Assembly (NCBI GenBank): GCA_046351595.1
Contig: JAXLYE010000002.1
Location: forward strand, 620,001-684,000
DNA: 64,000 nucleotides
Direction of reading: 5' to 3'
Source of the DNA: JAXLYE01 sp046351595
GTDB taxonomy: Bacteria > Myxococcota_A > Polyangia > Palsa-1104 > JAEUJZ01
Position numbers and translations under genes: made by a program
Notes under the pieces: model-generated
The model's database searches: none
What the model was told of the DNA's origin: nothing
What the model saw: only the letters and a program-made list of their open reading frames with translations
In this document: one piece after another, positions 52,370 to 63,207 of the stretch
Layout of the letters: the number at the start of each line of letters is the position of its first letter
How positions within the stretch are numbered: the first letter of the stretch is position 1

Positions 52370-52391
52370 GAACCTTAAGGAACCTTAGGGA
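52364..52391. repeat. 10-bp triplicate CCTTARGGAA at gene end
   Basis: Three near-copies of CCTTA(A/G)GGAA, the first containing the stop codon of the preceding gene and the second the palindrome CCTTAAGG. It lies between the lipoprotein and the sigma factor gene. Confidence 0.8.
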
Positions 52392-52450
52392 GCCTCGCCG
52401 CGGAGATCGTTGCGCGCCGGTCGGGCGGCCCGTGATAACGTCGCAGCGCG

Positions 52451-53089
52451 ATGGACAAGCCGCAGCCGGTCGGGCTGAGCGAAGCCGAAGAGGCGGTGCT
52501 GGTGACGGCGCTGCAGGCGCGGCAGGCGGGCGCGTTCGAGCGGCTGATCCGCGCCTACGGCGGGCGCCTCCTTGCGGTCGCGCGGCGCATCGTGCGCGAC
52601 GAGCAGGAGGCGCAGGACGTGGTGCAGGAGACGTTCCTGTCGGCGCTGCAGGCGATCGATCGCTTCGAGGGGCGCTCGCGGCTCTACACCTGGCTGCACC
52701 GCATCGCGGTGCACGCGGCGCTGTACAAGCTGCGCGCGCGCAAGAGCCGCTCGGAGCTGGCGATCGATGATCTGGGGGATCTCTTGCCGCGCTTCCTGCC
52801 CGACGGGCACCAGGTGCGCGACACGGTGGACTGGCGGGGCCTGCCCGATCACGCGCCCGATCACGCCATCGAGCGCCGCGAGCTGCACGCGCTGGTGCGA
52901 AGCTGCGTCGATCGGCTGCCCGACACCTATCGCACGGTGCTGATCCTGCGCGACCTCGAGGAGCTCTGCACCGAGGCGACGGCGGAGATCCTGCAGATCA
53001 ACGAGGGCGCGGTGAAGGTGCGGCTGCACCGCGCGCGGCAGGCGCTGCGGGCCCTCCTCGAGCCGCACCTCGCTCAGAAGACAGCGTGA
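52451..53089 (+). CDS. ECF-type RNA polymerase sigma factor
   Basis: A 212-residue sigma-70 family factor. Region 2 is visible at AFERLIRAYGGRLLAVARRI and DVVQETFLSALQAIDRF, with the GRSRLYTWLHRIAVHAAL core-binding and -10-recognition helices. Region 4 is near the C-terminus: LPDTYRTVLILRDLEEL and INEGAVKVRLHRARQALRAL. It is followed after 7 bp by a zinc anti-sigma gene, the usual ECF pair. It could control the neighbouring exported proteins; the promoters are not recognisable. The start ATG at 52451 lacks a strong ribosome-binding site. Confidence 0.92.
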   Translation: MDKPQPVGLSEAEEAVLVTALQARQAGAFERLIRAYGGRLLAVARRIVRDEQEAQDVVQETFLSALQAIDRFEGRSRLYTWLHRIAVHAALYKLRARKSRSELAIDDLGDLLPRFLPDGHQVRDTVDWRGLPDHAPDHAIERRELHALVRSCVDRLPDTYRTVLILRDLEELCTEATAEILQINEGAVKVRLHRARQALRALLEPHLAQKTA

Positions 53090-53096
53090 GGACCTC

Positions 53097-53336
53097 ATGA
53101 CCTGCCGCGACTTCATCGAGTTCCTGCACGAGTTCCTGGACGGCGGCCTGGACCCGTCGCAGCGCGCGGTGTTCGAGCACCACCTGCGGATCTGCCCCTC
53201 GTGCGTCGCGTACCTGCACACCTACGAGAAGACGATCGAGCTCGGTCGCGAGGCGCTGGCCGAAGAGGCGGCGGAGGACATGCCGGAGGCGCTGGTGACG
53301 GCGATCCTGGCGGCGCGCGAGCAGCACACGTCCTGA
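53097..53336 (+). CDS. Zinc-finger anti-sigma factor (zf-HC2 type)
   Basis: A 79-residue protein with the ZAS anti-sigma signature: CRDFIEFLHEFLDGGL with a partner Cys/His pattern HHLRICPSC (H-x3-C-x2-C) and downstream helix YEKTIELGREAL. It holds a zinc and binds the ECF factor encoded just before it. No transmembrane helix is seen, so this is a cytoplasmic, possibly redox-sensing, anti-sigma factor. It starts 7 bp after the sigma gene stop. Confidence 0.88.
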   Translation: MTCRDFIEFLHEFLDGGLDPSQRAVFEHHLRICPSCVAYLHTYEKTIELGREALAEEAAEDMPEALVTAILAAREQHTS

Positions 53337-53430
53337 CGCGCGGCGCGCGGTCGGACGCATCGGCGGAGCGGCGGTCTGGGGCTGGCGAGAGGGCCGGCTG
53401 CCGCGAGCGGTCGGTCCGCCCGCGGCTCGG

Positions 53431-54093
53431 CTACGTCGGCGGCAGCAGGAACGGGAAGGTGCTGACCGAGGGCGGGGTCGGCACGCCGTCGGGATCCGTG
53501 GGGACGCCGTCCACGACCGCGACGGTGCTGCCCGACAGGAACGTGTACAGCGAGTCGATCACGTCCATGAGCGGGGTGCGGCCGCCGCAGTCGTTGGTGG
53601 TGCCCAGCTCGACCGCGAGGAACGTGGTGCAGCGGCCGATGGTGCTCATCAGGTTGATGCGGTCGTCGGCGAGGATCGACGCCAGGCGGTTGTAGCTCGT
53701 CGCCGAGGCCGGCGTGGTGTACAGCGAGCCGCCCTGGTTGCCGCAGGTGCCGTCGAGCGCGTCGAACACCGCGAGGTTGGTCGAGATGTACGGCTGCGGG
53801 CCGTAGGACGGCCAGGTCTGCAGCGTCGCGGCGTTGTACTCGTTCTTGACCTGGTCGGTGGTCTTGCCCGGCGTCAGCGCGAACGGGTTGGTCAGCGCCG
53901 TGTTCACCGCGGGGCGGCCCATGCGGTCGATCTGCGTGCCGACGAACGGCGGCAGCGGCGCGACGCTGGCCGCCATGTCCGAGGTGCTGGCGAGGTCGAA
54001 GTTCTCGAAGACGACGTTGTCGATCGTCTGGTTGTCGCACCCTGCGGCCTGGAGGCCGAGGAGCGCCACTGTGACAAGTGCGAAGCGCTTCAT
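53431..54093 (-). CDS. DUF4331-like lipoprotein, C-terminal-type half
   Basis: A 220-residue lipoprotein (lipobox LQAAGC) carrying the conserved DUF4331 C-terminal motif QIDRMGRPAVNTALTNPF, then LAVFDALDGTCGNQGG and RTPLMDVIDSLYTFLSG. In typical DUF4331 proteins this segment follows the N-terminal domain on one chain; here it is a separate gene with its own signal sequence. It lies 10 bp downstream of the N-terminal-type gene on the same strand, so the two products are probably a pair that assembles. The function of DUF4331 is unknown. Confidence 0.78.
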   Translation of the reverse strand: MKRFALVTVALLGLQAAGCDNQTIDNVVFENFDLASTSDMAASVAPLPPFVGTQIDRMGRPAVNTALTNPFALTPGKTTDQVKNEYNAATLQTWPSYGPQPYISTNLAVFDALDGTCGNQGGSLYTTPASATSYNRLASILADDRINLMSTIGRCTTFLAVELGTTNDCGGRTPLMDVIDSLYTFLSGSTVAVVDGVPTDPDGVPTPPSVSTFPFLLPPT

Positions 54094-54103
54094 GGTGGCC
54101 TCC

Positions 54104-54859
54104 TTAGTTGAGCTTCTTGTTGGTGCTGCCCCAGACGCTGAGCAGCGGACGCTGGCCGTTGGACGACAGGATGTTGCGGTCGACCGACACGACGATCGAG
54201 AGCACGTTCTGCTTGGCGAAGCTGTCGGTGCCCGCGCCCGCCGGCGTCATGCCGTTCTGCGCCAGCGCCGCGACCAGGGTCGTGCGCGTGGCCGCCGGGA
54301 TCGTCGGGCAGCCGGCGTTGTCCTTGCTGAGCCCCGCGTACGCGCCCTTGATGCGGTTGGTCACGTCGTTGAAGCCGGCGAGGTTGAAGAAGAACGGATC
54401 GTTGCGCAGGCCGGTGAACACGCGCAGCTTGCCCGAGCGGCTGGAGATGCCGTTCCACACCGGCTTGCCCGCCGAGTCCGTGCTCTGCAGGGCAGCGTTG
54501 CCCTTCACGTACTCGTCCTTGCCGGCCCAGCACTCCACCTGCTGCGGCGTGCCCTTGTCGAACTGGCAGATGATGTTGACCTCGGAGCCGTAGCTGTCGG
54601 CGCCGTTGGTGCGGTTGTTGGTGTGGAAGATGTAAAGCGCGCTGTCCGAGAAGCGCGCGGCGGTGGTGGCCGCGGGGAAGACGTTCATTACGAGGAAGAC
54701 GCGGCTGCTGTCAGCCTGCATCCAGGCGTAGACATCGGTGATGTCCGTGGCCGGATCCGCGGTGACGGCCGGTCCGTCTTTGTGGTCTGCGGCGTGCGCG
54801 AGCGGCGCGCTCACGCTGAATGCGAGTCCGAGGGCCAGGGCCCACGTCTTTGCGCTCAT
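54104..54859 (-). CDS. DUF4331-like exported protein, N-terminal-type half
   Basis: A 251-residue protein with a signal peptide (TWALALGLAFSVSAPLAHA) and a mature start typical of DUF4331: ADHKDGPAVTADPATDITDV then YAWMQADSSRVFLVMNVFP. The rest is beta-rich with DKGTPQQVECWAGKDEY and FTGLRNDPFFFNLAGF. The C-terminal half of the family, with the GRPxVNTAL motif, is encoded by the next gene 10 bp downstream. It is likely secreted together with that partner. Unrelated to the sigma pair apart from proximity. Confidence 0.8.
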   Translation of the reverse strand: MSAKTWALALGLAFSVSAPLAHAADHKDGPAVTADPATDITDVYAWMQADSSRVFLVMNVFPAATTAARFSDSALYIFHTNNRTNGADSYGSEVNIICQFDKGTPQQVECWAGKDEYVKGNAALQSTDSAGKPVWNGISSRSGKLRVFTGLRNDPFFFNLAGFNDVTNRIKGAYAGLSKDNAGCPTIPAATRTTLVAALAQNGMTPAGAGTDSFAKQNVLSIVVSVDRNILSSNGQRPLLSVWGSTNKKLN

Positions 54860-55002
54860 GACGGCTCTCCTGTCTTAAGCACGAGTCCCAGACTACGTAT
54901 CGACCGCCAAACGAGGGCGACAAACAGGGACTAGGTCCCGCTAGCGTATCACAGCGGCTTTCTTGCGTGCGCACAGCTTTGAGGCAACCGCCGCTCCCGC
55001 TT

Positions 55003-55074
55003 TGAGGGCAGGCAGCGGCCTGGGGGCAGGCAGCGGCCTGGGGGCAGGCAGCGGCCTGGGGGCAGGCAGCGGCC
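55003..55074. repeat. 18-bp tandem array, unit TGGGGGCAGGCAGCGGCC, four copies
   Basis: Four head-to-tail copies (the first differs at three positions) between the DUF4331 pair and the L,D-transpeptidase gene, in the 286-bp divergent intergenic region. It begins at 55003 and ends 71 bp before the GTG start of the transpeptidase gene. Confidence 0.92.
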
Positions 55075-55145
55075 TGGCGGGCAGCCGACAGCGGCGTGAG
55101 CGACGCCCATGACGCCCGCCTCGATGGCTGGTAACGTTAGGGGCC

Positions 55146-57383
55146 GTGACGCCTGACCAGAAGTCCCAGCCCGCAGCCGTGCCCCCCGCCTGTCTCCCAA
55201 GAGCAAGAGCCCACGAACTCTCAAGAGGCCTGCCCGCGAGATCGCCCACGGGGCTGTTCGCGGCGGCGCGCCTCGCTCCGTTCCTGCCGCTGTTCTCCGT
55301 GACGGATCTGGCGGCGCAGACGGCGCCGGCGCCCAAGCCCGCGGCGGCGGCAGCACCCGCGGCAGCCCCGGCAGCACCGTCCGCTGCACCGTCCGCTGCA
55401 CCGTCCGCTGCACCGTCCGCTGCTCTGGGGGCAGCCCCGGCCGCGCCACCGCCTGCGGCCGGGGCGACGGCCAGCCTCCAGCCGGGCGGGCCTGCCGACG
55501 CGGCGGCCGCGGACAAGAAGCCGCGCAAGTTCTGGATCGACGGAAAGTTCCGCGAGCTGAAGAAGGGAGAGGTGCGGCCGTACAAGCCGCCGACGCTGCT
55601 GCCCGAGCCGGACCCGCAGCCGAGCAGCGTCCGCGTCTTCGAGCTGCAGCACCCGAAAGAGCCCGAGGTGCAGGTGCTGGCGCGGCCCTACTACGGCGCG
55701 CCGATGATCGGCACCGTGTCGCCCGGGACGCGAGTCGGCGTGCGCGGCGAGGTGCTCTCGCCGACCAGCCGCTGGTACTGCCCGAGCCGCAGGTGGCTGG
55801 CGGTCGCGCCCTTCGGCTGGGTCTGCGCCGACCACGGCAAGCCGACCGACGCGCCCGCGACCACCGAGTCCTACCTGAAGATCGTGCCGGGCGAGCGCGT
55901 GCCCTTCCGCTACATCATGGTCTCGGCGCAGGACGGCATCCCGATGTGGGCGACGCTCGATGCGCTCAAGGCCGAGGAGGAGCCCGAGCGCACGCTCGAG
56001 AAGGGCGACTCCGTCGCGATCGAGAAGGAGGTCCGCCACAACGGCGAGCGCTACTGGCAGAGCGTCGAGGGCAAGCTGCTGCCGCAGCGCGGCACCTACC
56101 AGATGAGCGCGACCTCGACGTGGCACGGCATCCTCATCGACGAGAAGATGCACCTGCCGTTCGGCTGGGTGCTGCCCGAGACGCTCAAGGCGCAGGCCTC
56201 GCCCGAGCTCGCGGCCGCGGTCACCACGCTCAAGCGCCGCACCCGCGTCGACATCCTCGAGGAGCAGACGGTCAAGGGCAAGCGCTGGCTCAAGGTGCGG
56301 CTGTCCGCGCCGCCGGCGCGCGAGTTCCCGCTGGCCACCGCGCCCGTCGCTGCGGCCGCTGGTGCGCCGGCGGCAGCACCTGCGCCCGCGGCGGCACCGG
56401 CACCGGCTGCGCCGACGGCGGCCGCCGCGACCGCGCCGCGCCCGACGGCCGCACCGGGCGCCGTACCAGGCGTCGCACCGGGCGCCGTACCGGGCACACC
56501 ACCGGGCCCGTCGGCGGTCGCCGCGGCTGCGGGCGGAGCGGCTGCTCCCGGGGCTGGCGCCGCTGCCGTTGCTCCCGTCGAGCAGACGTTCTGGATCCCG
56601 GCCTGGGCCGTCAACGAGGTGCGCCTGCGCCCGCGCCCGCCCGGGACCGGCACCAGCCCGCAGTGGATCGACGCCGACCTCGGCGAGCAGGTGCTGGTCG
56701 GCTACGAGAACGACAAGCCCGTCTACGCGACGCTGGTCAGCTCGGGCAAGAACGACGCGACGCCGCTCGGCATCTACCCGGTGTGGGCGCGCGTCGCCGC
56801 CATCACCATGAAGAGCCAGCCCTACGACGAGAAGGGCTACTTCGTGAACATGGTGCCGTGGTCGACCTTCTTCCAGGCGCACAACGCCATCCACGGCGCC
56901 TACTGGCACGACCGGTTCGGCAGCGTGAAGTCGCACGGCTGCATCAACGTCGCGCCGCTCGACGCGCGGTTCGTGTTCGAGTGGCTCAAGCCGGAGCTGC
57001 CGCCGGGCTGGACCTCGGTGCGGCCGCCGGACGTGCTGCAGTGGCCGACGCTGTACGTGCACAACACGGCCAAGAAGATCCAGTTCCACCAGGACCGCCC
57101 GATCGGGCCCACCGACAAGCTCGACGAGGTCGAGCGCCTCGAGAACGAGGAGCGCCGCCGCGCCGAGCAGGGCCTGCCGTCGCTGTCCGAGCTGCAGGCG
57201 GCGAAGAAGACGGCGAAGACCCCGGCCGCCCCCGGCGCCACGCCTGCGGCCCCCGGCGCCACGCCCGCTGGCCCGGCGCCCGCCCCCGGCGCGCCCGCGG
57301 CCCCGGCGGCCCCAGCCCCGGCGGCAGCGCCCGCCGCACCTCGCCCCGCGGCCCCCATCACCGCACCCTCGGCGCCGCGCTGA
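55146..57383 (+). CDS. L,D-transpeptidase (YkuD domain) with SH3-like region
   Basis: A 745-residue envelope protein, starting with GTG at 55146. After a hydrophobic N-terminal segment (LFAAARLAPFLPLFSVTDL), an Ala/Pro-rich stretch with SAAP repeats, an SH3-like region (about 170-400) and a further Ala/Pro-rich linker, it has a YkuD catalytic domain: HDRFGSVKSHGCINVA, with H583 in the AIHG motif and the S-H-G-C motif at 596-599, in which C599 is the nucleophile. It forms 3-3 peptidoglycan cross-links or attaches lipoprotein to peptidoglycan. The C-terminus is again Ala/Pro-rich. It converges with a kinase gene. Confidence 0.9.
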   Translation: MTPDQKSQPAAVPPACLPRARAHELSRGLPARSPTGLFAAARLAPFLPLFSVTDLAAQTAPAPKPAAAAAPAAAPAAPSAAPSAAPSAAPSAALGAAPAAPPPAAGATASLQPGGPADAAAADKKPRKFWIDGKFRELKKGEVRPYKPPTLLPEPDPQPSSVRVFELQHPKEPEVQVLARPYYGAPMIGTVSPGTRVGVRGEVLSPTSRWYCPSRRWLAVAPFGWVCADHGKPTDAPATTESYLKIVPGERVPFRYIMVSAQDGIPMWATLDALKAEEEPERTLEKGDSVAIEKEVRHNGERYWQSVEGKLLPQRGTYQMSATSTWHGILIDEKMHLPFGWVLPETLKAQASPELAAAVTTLKRRTRVDILEEQTVKGKRWLKVRLSAPPAREFPLATAPVAAAAGAPAAAPAPAAAPAPAAPTAAAATAPRPTAAPGAVPGVAPGAVPGTPPGPSAVAAAAGGAAAPGAGAAAVAPVEQTFWIPAWAVNEVRLRPRPPGTGTSPQWIDADLGEQVLVGYENDKPVYATLVSSGKNDATPLGIYPVWARVAAITMKSQPYDEKGYFVNMVPWSTFFQAHNAIHGAYWHDRFGSVKSHGCINVAPLDARFVFEWLKPELPPGWTSVRPPDVLQWPTLYVHNTAKKIQFHQDRPIGPTDKLDEVERLENEERRRAEQGLPSLSELQAAKKTAKTPAAPGATPAAPGATPAGPAPAPGAPAAPAAPAPAAAPAAPRPAAPITAPSAPR

Positions 57384-57451
57384 GCCCCAAGCGGCCGAAA
57401 ACCGCCCCAGGCGACCCGAATCGACCCAAATCGGCCCCAGGCGACCCAATT

Positions 57452-57471
57452 CGGCCCAGCGCGCTGGGCCG
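57452..57471. terminator. 20-bp perfect palindrome between convergent genes
   Basis: CGGCCCAGCGCGCTGGGCCG is perfectly self-complementary and lies between the stops of the transpeptidase (57383) and the kinase (57478). As RNA it gives an 8-bp stem with a CGCG loop. It lacks a U-tract on either strand, so termination is a plausible but unproven role. Confidence 0.4.
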
Positions 57472-57477
57472 GCGCGC

Positions 57478-58998
<1,521 letters not shown>

Positions 58999-59342
58999 GG
59001 CGCTCCCTCTTCACCCTCTGTCGCGACGCTGCGGCCGGGGCGAGGCGGACCGGCCGGCGGGATCGGCCGGTATGGGGTCATTTCGCCATTATAGGCACCA
59101 AGCCGCCGGCCCGGGGGACCCTGTGGACCTGGAGCCGGCCCCGGCCCGCGGGTCTGCCAGCGGGCCTGCCAGCGCCTCGGGCCCCCGGCCGATCAGGCGA
59201 CCGCGATGCCGTCGCCGCGCCCGCGGCGGCCGGAGCGCCCGCCCGCAGCCGCCGCGCTCGCGATCCCGCTTCTTGGCGGCGCCCCCTTGCCCGTGTAAGA
59301 GCGAGCCAGGCAAGATGAGCTGCCCTCCTGGCGACGCCCAAC
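58999..59342. other. Divergent intergenic region, kinase / antiporter
   Basis: 344 bp without a supportable gene. It includes an inverted repeat, ACCGGCCG (59049-59056) and CGGCCGGT (59064-59071), separated by 7 bp, which may be an operator but may also be chance in such GC-rich DNA. A relatively AT-rich TTATAGG lies near 59090. Confidence 0.45.
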
Positions 59343-61118
59343 ATGACCCTGCTCCACCAAGTCGCGATCCTGCTCATCGCCGCGGTGCTCGCGGTACCCC
59401 TGTTCAAGCGGCTCGGCCTCGGCACCGTGCTCGGCTACCTGTTCGCCGGGCTGCTCATCGGTCCCTTCGGCCTGCGCCTGATCACCGACGTCGAGAGCAT
59501 CCTGCACTTCTCGGAGTTCGGCGTGGTGCTGCTCTTGTTCCTGATCGGGCTGGAGCTCAACCCCTCGCGCCTGTGGGTGATGCGCAAGGCGGTCTTCGGC
59601 CTGGGCGGCGCGCAGGTGCTGGGCTGCGCCGCGGTGCTCGGCGGCCTCGGCATCCTGCTCGGTTACCCGCCGAGCGCGGCGCTGGTCGCGGGCTTCGGCC
59701 TGTCGCTGTCCTCGACCGCGTTCGTGCTGCCGATCCTCGGCGAGAAGAAGCAGCTGGCGACGCCGTACGGGCAGGCGAGCTTCGCGATCCTCCTGTTCCA
59801 GGACCTGGCGGTGCTGCCGCTGCTCGTCGTGCTGCCGATGCTCGCCCCGGGCGCGGCGGGGCACGGCGGCGGCGCCGGCGGCGGCACGCTGCTGATGATC
59901 GCGCGCATCGTCGCGGCGCTGGTCGGCCTGGTGCTGGCGGGCCGGTACCTCTTGCGCCCGATCTTCAAGCTCATCGCGCAGAGCGGCAACCAGGAGATCC
60001 TCACCGCCCTGGCGCTGCTCATCGTCGTTGGCACCGCGACGCTCATGCACTACGTCGGGCTGTCGATGTCGCTCGGCGCGTTCCTCGCTGGCGTGCTGCT
60101 CGCCGAGTCCGAGTACCGCCACGAGCTGCAGGCCGACATCGAGCCGTTCAAGGGCCTCTTGCTCGGCCTGTTCTTCATCGCCGTCGGCATGTCCGCGAAC
60201 CTCGGCGTGGTGCGCACGCGGCCGCTCGCGGTGATCGGTCTGGTGCTCGGCTTCATGATCGTCAAGGCGCTGTGCATCTACGCGGCGGCGCGGCTGTTCC
60301 AGCACACCCGGGACTCGGCGCGCCACGTCGCGGCGGCGCTGTCGCAGGGCGGCGAGTTCGCGTTCGTCCTGTACGGCATCGCCCAGGGCGCGCAGGTGCT
60401 GACGCGCGATCAGGCCGACCTCTTGATCGTGGCGGTGACGATGTCGATGGTGCTGACGCCGCTGTCGTTCGCGATCGACGAGCGCCTGCTGAGCCGCTGG
60501 TTCACCCGCACCACCGAGCGCGAGTTCGACGTCATCGAGGATCACCACAACCCGGTGATCATCGCCGGCTTCGGCCGCGTCGGTCAGATCGTCGGCCGCG
60601 TGCTCGGCGTGCGCAAGCTCGGCTTCACCGCGCTGGAGGTCAACCCCAGCCACGTCGACTTCTTGCGCAAGTTCGGCAACAGGATCTACTACGGCGACGC
60701 CACGCGGATCGATCTGCTGCGCGCGGCGCACGTCGACCACGCCAAGCTCGTCGTCATCGCCATCGACGACGTCATCGCCTCGGTGAAGGTGGCGGAGCTT
60801 GTGCAGCACCACTTCCCCAGCGTCAAGATCGTCGCGCGCGCGCGAAACCGCCAGCACGCCTACCAGCTGCGCGCCATGGGCATCCCGATGGTGCGCGAGA
60901 CCTTCCACAGCAGCCTGGTGCTGGCCGAGCAGTCGCTCGTCGAGCTCGGGATGCCCGAGGCCGAGGCCAGAGAGACGACGCGCAAGTTTGCGGACTTCGA
61001 TCAGAAGATGCTCGAGAGCATGTACGTCCACCGCAACGATCAGGACAAGCTGATCCAGACCGCCAAGCAGTCCGCCGAGGAGCTGGAGAGCCTGTTCGCC
61101 GCAGACAACGCCAGGTAG
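59343..61118 (+). CDS. Monovalent cation:proton antiporter, KefB/KefC type
   Basis: A 591-residue CPA2-family antiporter. About 12 helices fill residues 1-380 (FLIGLELNPSRLW, SLSSTAFVLPILGEKKQ, FQDLAVLPLLVV, SLGAFLAGVLLAES, GMSANLGVVR), followed by a cytoplasmic TrkA-N/RCK domain starting VIIAGFGRVGQIVGRVLG and continuing with YYGDATRIDLLRAAHVDHAK. It exports K+ or Na+ in exchange for H+, gated through nucleotide binding. A short helical tail follows (AKQSAEELESLF). Start ATG 59343 sits directly before the first helix. It converges with the glycosidase-like gene. Confidence 0.93.
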   Translation: MTLLHQVAILLIAAVLAVPLFKRLGLGTVLGYLFAGLLIGPFGLRLITDVESILHFSEFGVVLLLFLIGLELNPSRLWVMRKAVFGLGGAQVLGCAAVLGGLGILLGYPPSAALVAGFGLSLSSTAFVLPILGEKKQLATPYGQASFAILLFQDLAVLPLLVVLPMLAPGAAGHGGGAGGGTLLMIARIVAALVGLVLAGRYLLRPIFKLIAQSGNQEILTALALLIVVGTATLMHYVGLSMSLGAFLAGVLLAESEYRHELQADIEPFKGLLLGLFFIAVGMSANLGVVRTRPLAVIGLVLGFMIVKALCIYAAARLFQHTRDSARHVAAALSQGGEFAFVLYGIAQGAQVLTRDQADLLIVAVTMSMVLTPLSFAIDERLLSRWFTRTTEREFDVIEDHHNPVIIAGFGRVGQIVGRVLGVRKLGFTALEVNPSHVDFLRKFGNRIYYGDATRIDLLRAAHVDHAKLVVIAIDDVIASVKVAELVQHHFPSVKIVARARNRQHAYQLRAMGIPMVRETFHSSLVLAEQSLVELGMPEAEARETTRKFADFDQKMLESMYVHRNDQDKLIQTAKQSAEELESLFAADNAR

Positions 61119-61194
61119 CGCTCCTCCCGACGGATGGATCCCCAAAGGGAAGAGGGATCCAGAGGGAGGAGCCGCAGGTCCTTCCTTTGCAGAC

Positions 61195-62277
61195 CTACTG
61201 GGCCGCTCGCGCCGACTCACCCTGAAAATACTTCGCCATCTCCAGCGCCGCCGGCTTCCCTCGCGGTGTGTAACCGCCCGAGCGGCTCCCTCCCCATCCG
61301 TAATAATTCCAGAAGTAGACCCCGCGCAGGAACGCCGCCCCCTGCCACGCCGCGGCAAACGCCGCATAACAGCGCCGCTGCTCTTCCAGATCGACGGGGT
61401 TGTGCGCCCCTTCGTCCCAGGGCTTGCGCGCGCAGCCTCGCTGGCTGAGGTAGCCGACCTCGGTCAGCACCAGCGGCCGCCCGATGCGCGCGGCGAACTT
61501 CTCCAGCTCGTCGCGCTTGCGCCGCCACGCCGTGATCAGCGCCGGGAGCTCCGGCGTCGGCGCCGGCCCGAGCACCGGCGCCTCGGCCAGCGGGAAGTAC
61601 GCGCACAGCCCGGCGGTGTCGAGCAGATCGTAGAGGCCGACCTGCTCGAAGTGGTCCCAGTTGCCCGAGTAGGTGAGCAGGCCGCGGAAGCTCTTGCGGA
61701 CCTTCTCGATCAGCGCCTGCCAGCGCGGCCGCTCGCTGGCGACGTCCAGCGTCGACAGCTCGCTGCCGACCGAGAGCTGGGCGATACGCGCGCGCTGGCA
61801 CAGCTGGCCGACGCGCAGCAGCCGCTGCTCGTAGCTCCTCCACCACGCCGCCGGGTCCGCGGGCCGCAGCGTGCCCCGCCACTCCGACGACGAGCGCGGC
61901 TTGAGCAGGCGCACGATCGGGAACACCATGACCTTGAGCCCGAGGCCGTGCGCCTCGTCGATGGTGCGCGCGAGCGCCGCGTCCGGGGCGGTGAAGCGCG
62001 GGTGCTCGTAGATCTCGGTGCTGGCCGCGTGGTCCTGGTAGTACGCGACGGTGAGGCCGACGTGGCTGGTGCCGAGCTCGCGCAGCTCGCGCAGGAGGCC
62101 GGCGTACGACCACAGCGGGTCCTCATGGAACAGGCCGAGCTGCACCCCGCGCTGCAGCGGCGGCGCCTTCTTGTCGGCCTCGGCCCGCGCCGCGCCCTCG
62201 AGCCGCAGCAGCGACGCGGCCGCCGAGCAGCCCAGGGCCCCGAGCGCGGCGCGGCGGCTGATGCCCTGGTGCCGCAT
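61195..62277 (-). CDS. Exported TIM-barrel glycoside hydrolase-like protein
   Basis: A 360-residue protein with a Tat-like signal (SRRAALGALG then CSAAASLL) and a GH113-type TIM barrel: VQLGLFHEDPLWSYAGLLRE, LKVMVFPIVRL, IAQLSVGSELSTLD (E173, likely acid/base), YSGNWDHFEQV, and RPLVLTEVGYLSQ (E273, likely nucleophile). The ending GVYFWNYYGWGG is typical of the barrel's last strand. Its substrate is unknown. Its ATG lies 1 bp after the stop of the CDP-alcohol phosphotransferase gene, so the two are in one operon. Confidence 0.85.
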   Translation of the reverse strand: MRHQGISRRAALGALGCSAAASLLRLEGAARAEADKKAPPLQRGVQLGLFHEDPLWSYAGLLRELRELGTSHVGLTVAYYQDHAASTEIYEHPRFTAPDAALARTIDEAHGLGLKVMVFPIVRLLKPRSSSEWRGTLRPADPAAWWRSYEQRLLRVGQLCQRARIAQLSVGSELSTLDVASERPRWQALIEKVRKSFRGLLTYSGNWDHFEQVGLYDLLDTAGLCAYFPLAEAPVLGPAPTPELPALITAWRRKRDELEKFAARIGRPLVLTEVGYLSQRGCARKPWDEGAHNPVDLEEQRRCYAAFAAAWQGAAFLRGVYFWNYYGWGGSRSGGYTPRGKPAALEMAKYFQGESARAAQ

Positions 62278-62278
62278 A

Positions 62279-63166
<888 letters not shown>

Positions 63167-63207
63167 GCGCGGTCTCGTCGTGTCGGTGCGGCTCGTGCGG
63201 CAGCGGC

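Noticed and set aside
59089..59313. A 74-residue leftward frame between the kinase and antiporter
   Set aside because: No recognisable product and a GC-rich random composition.
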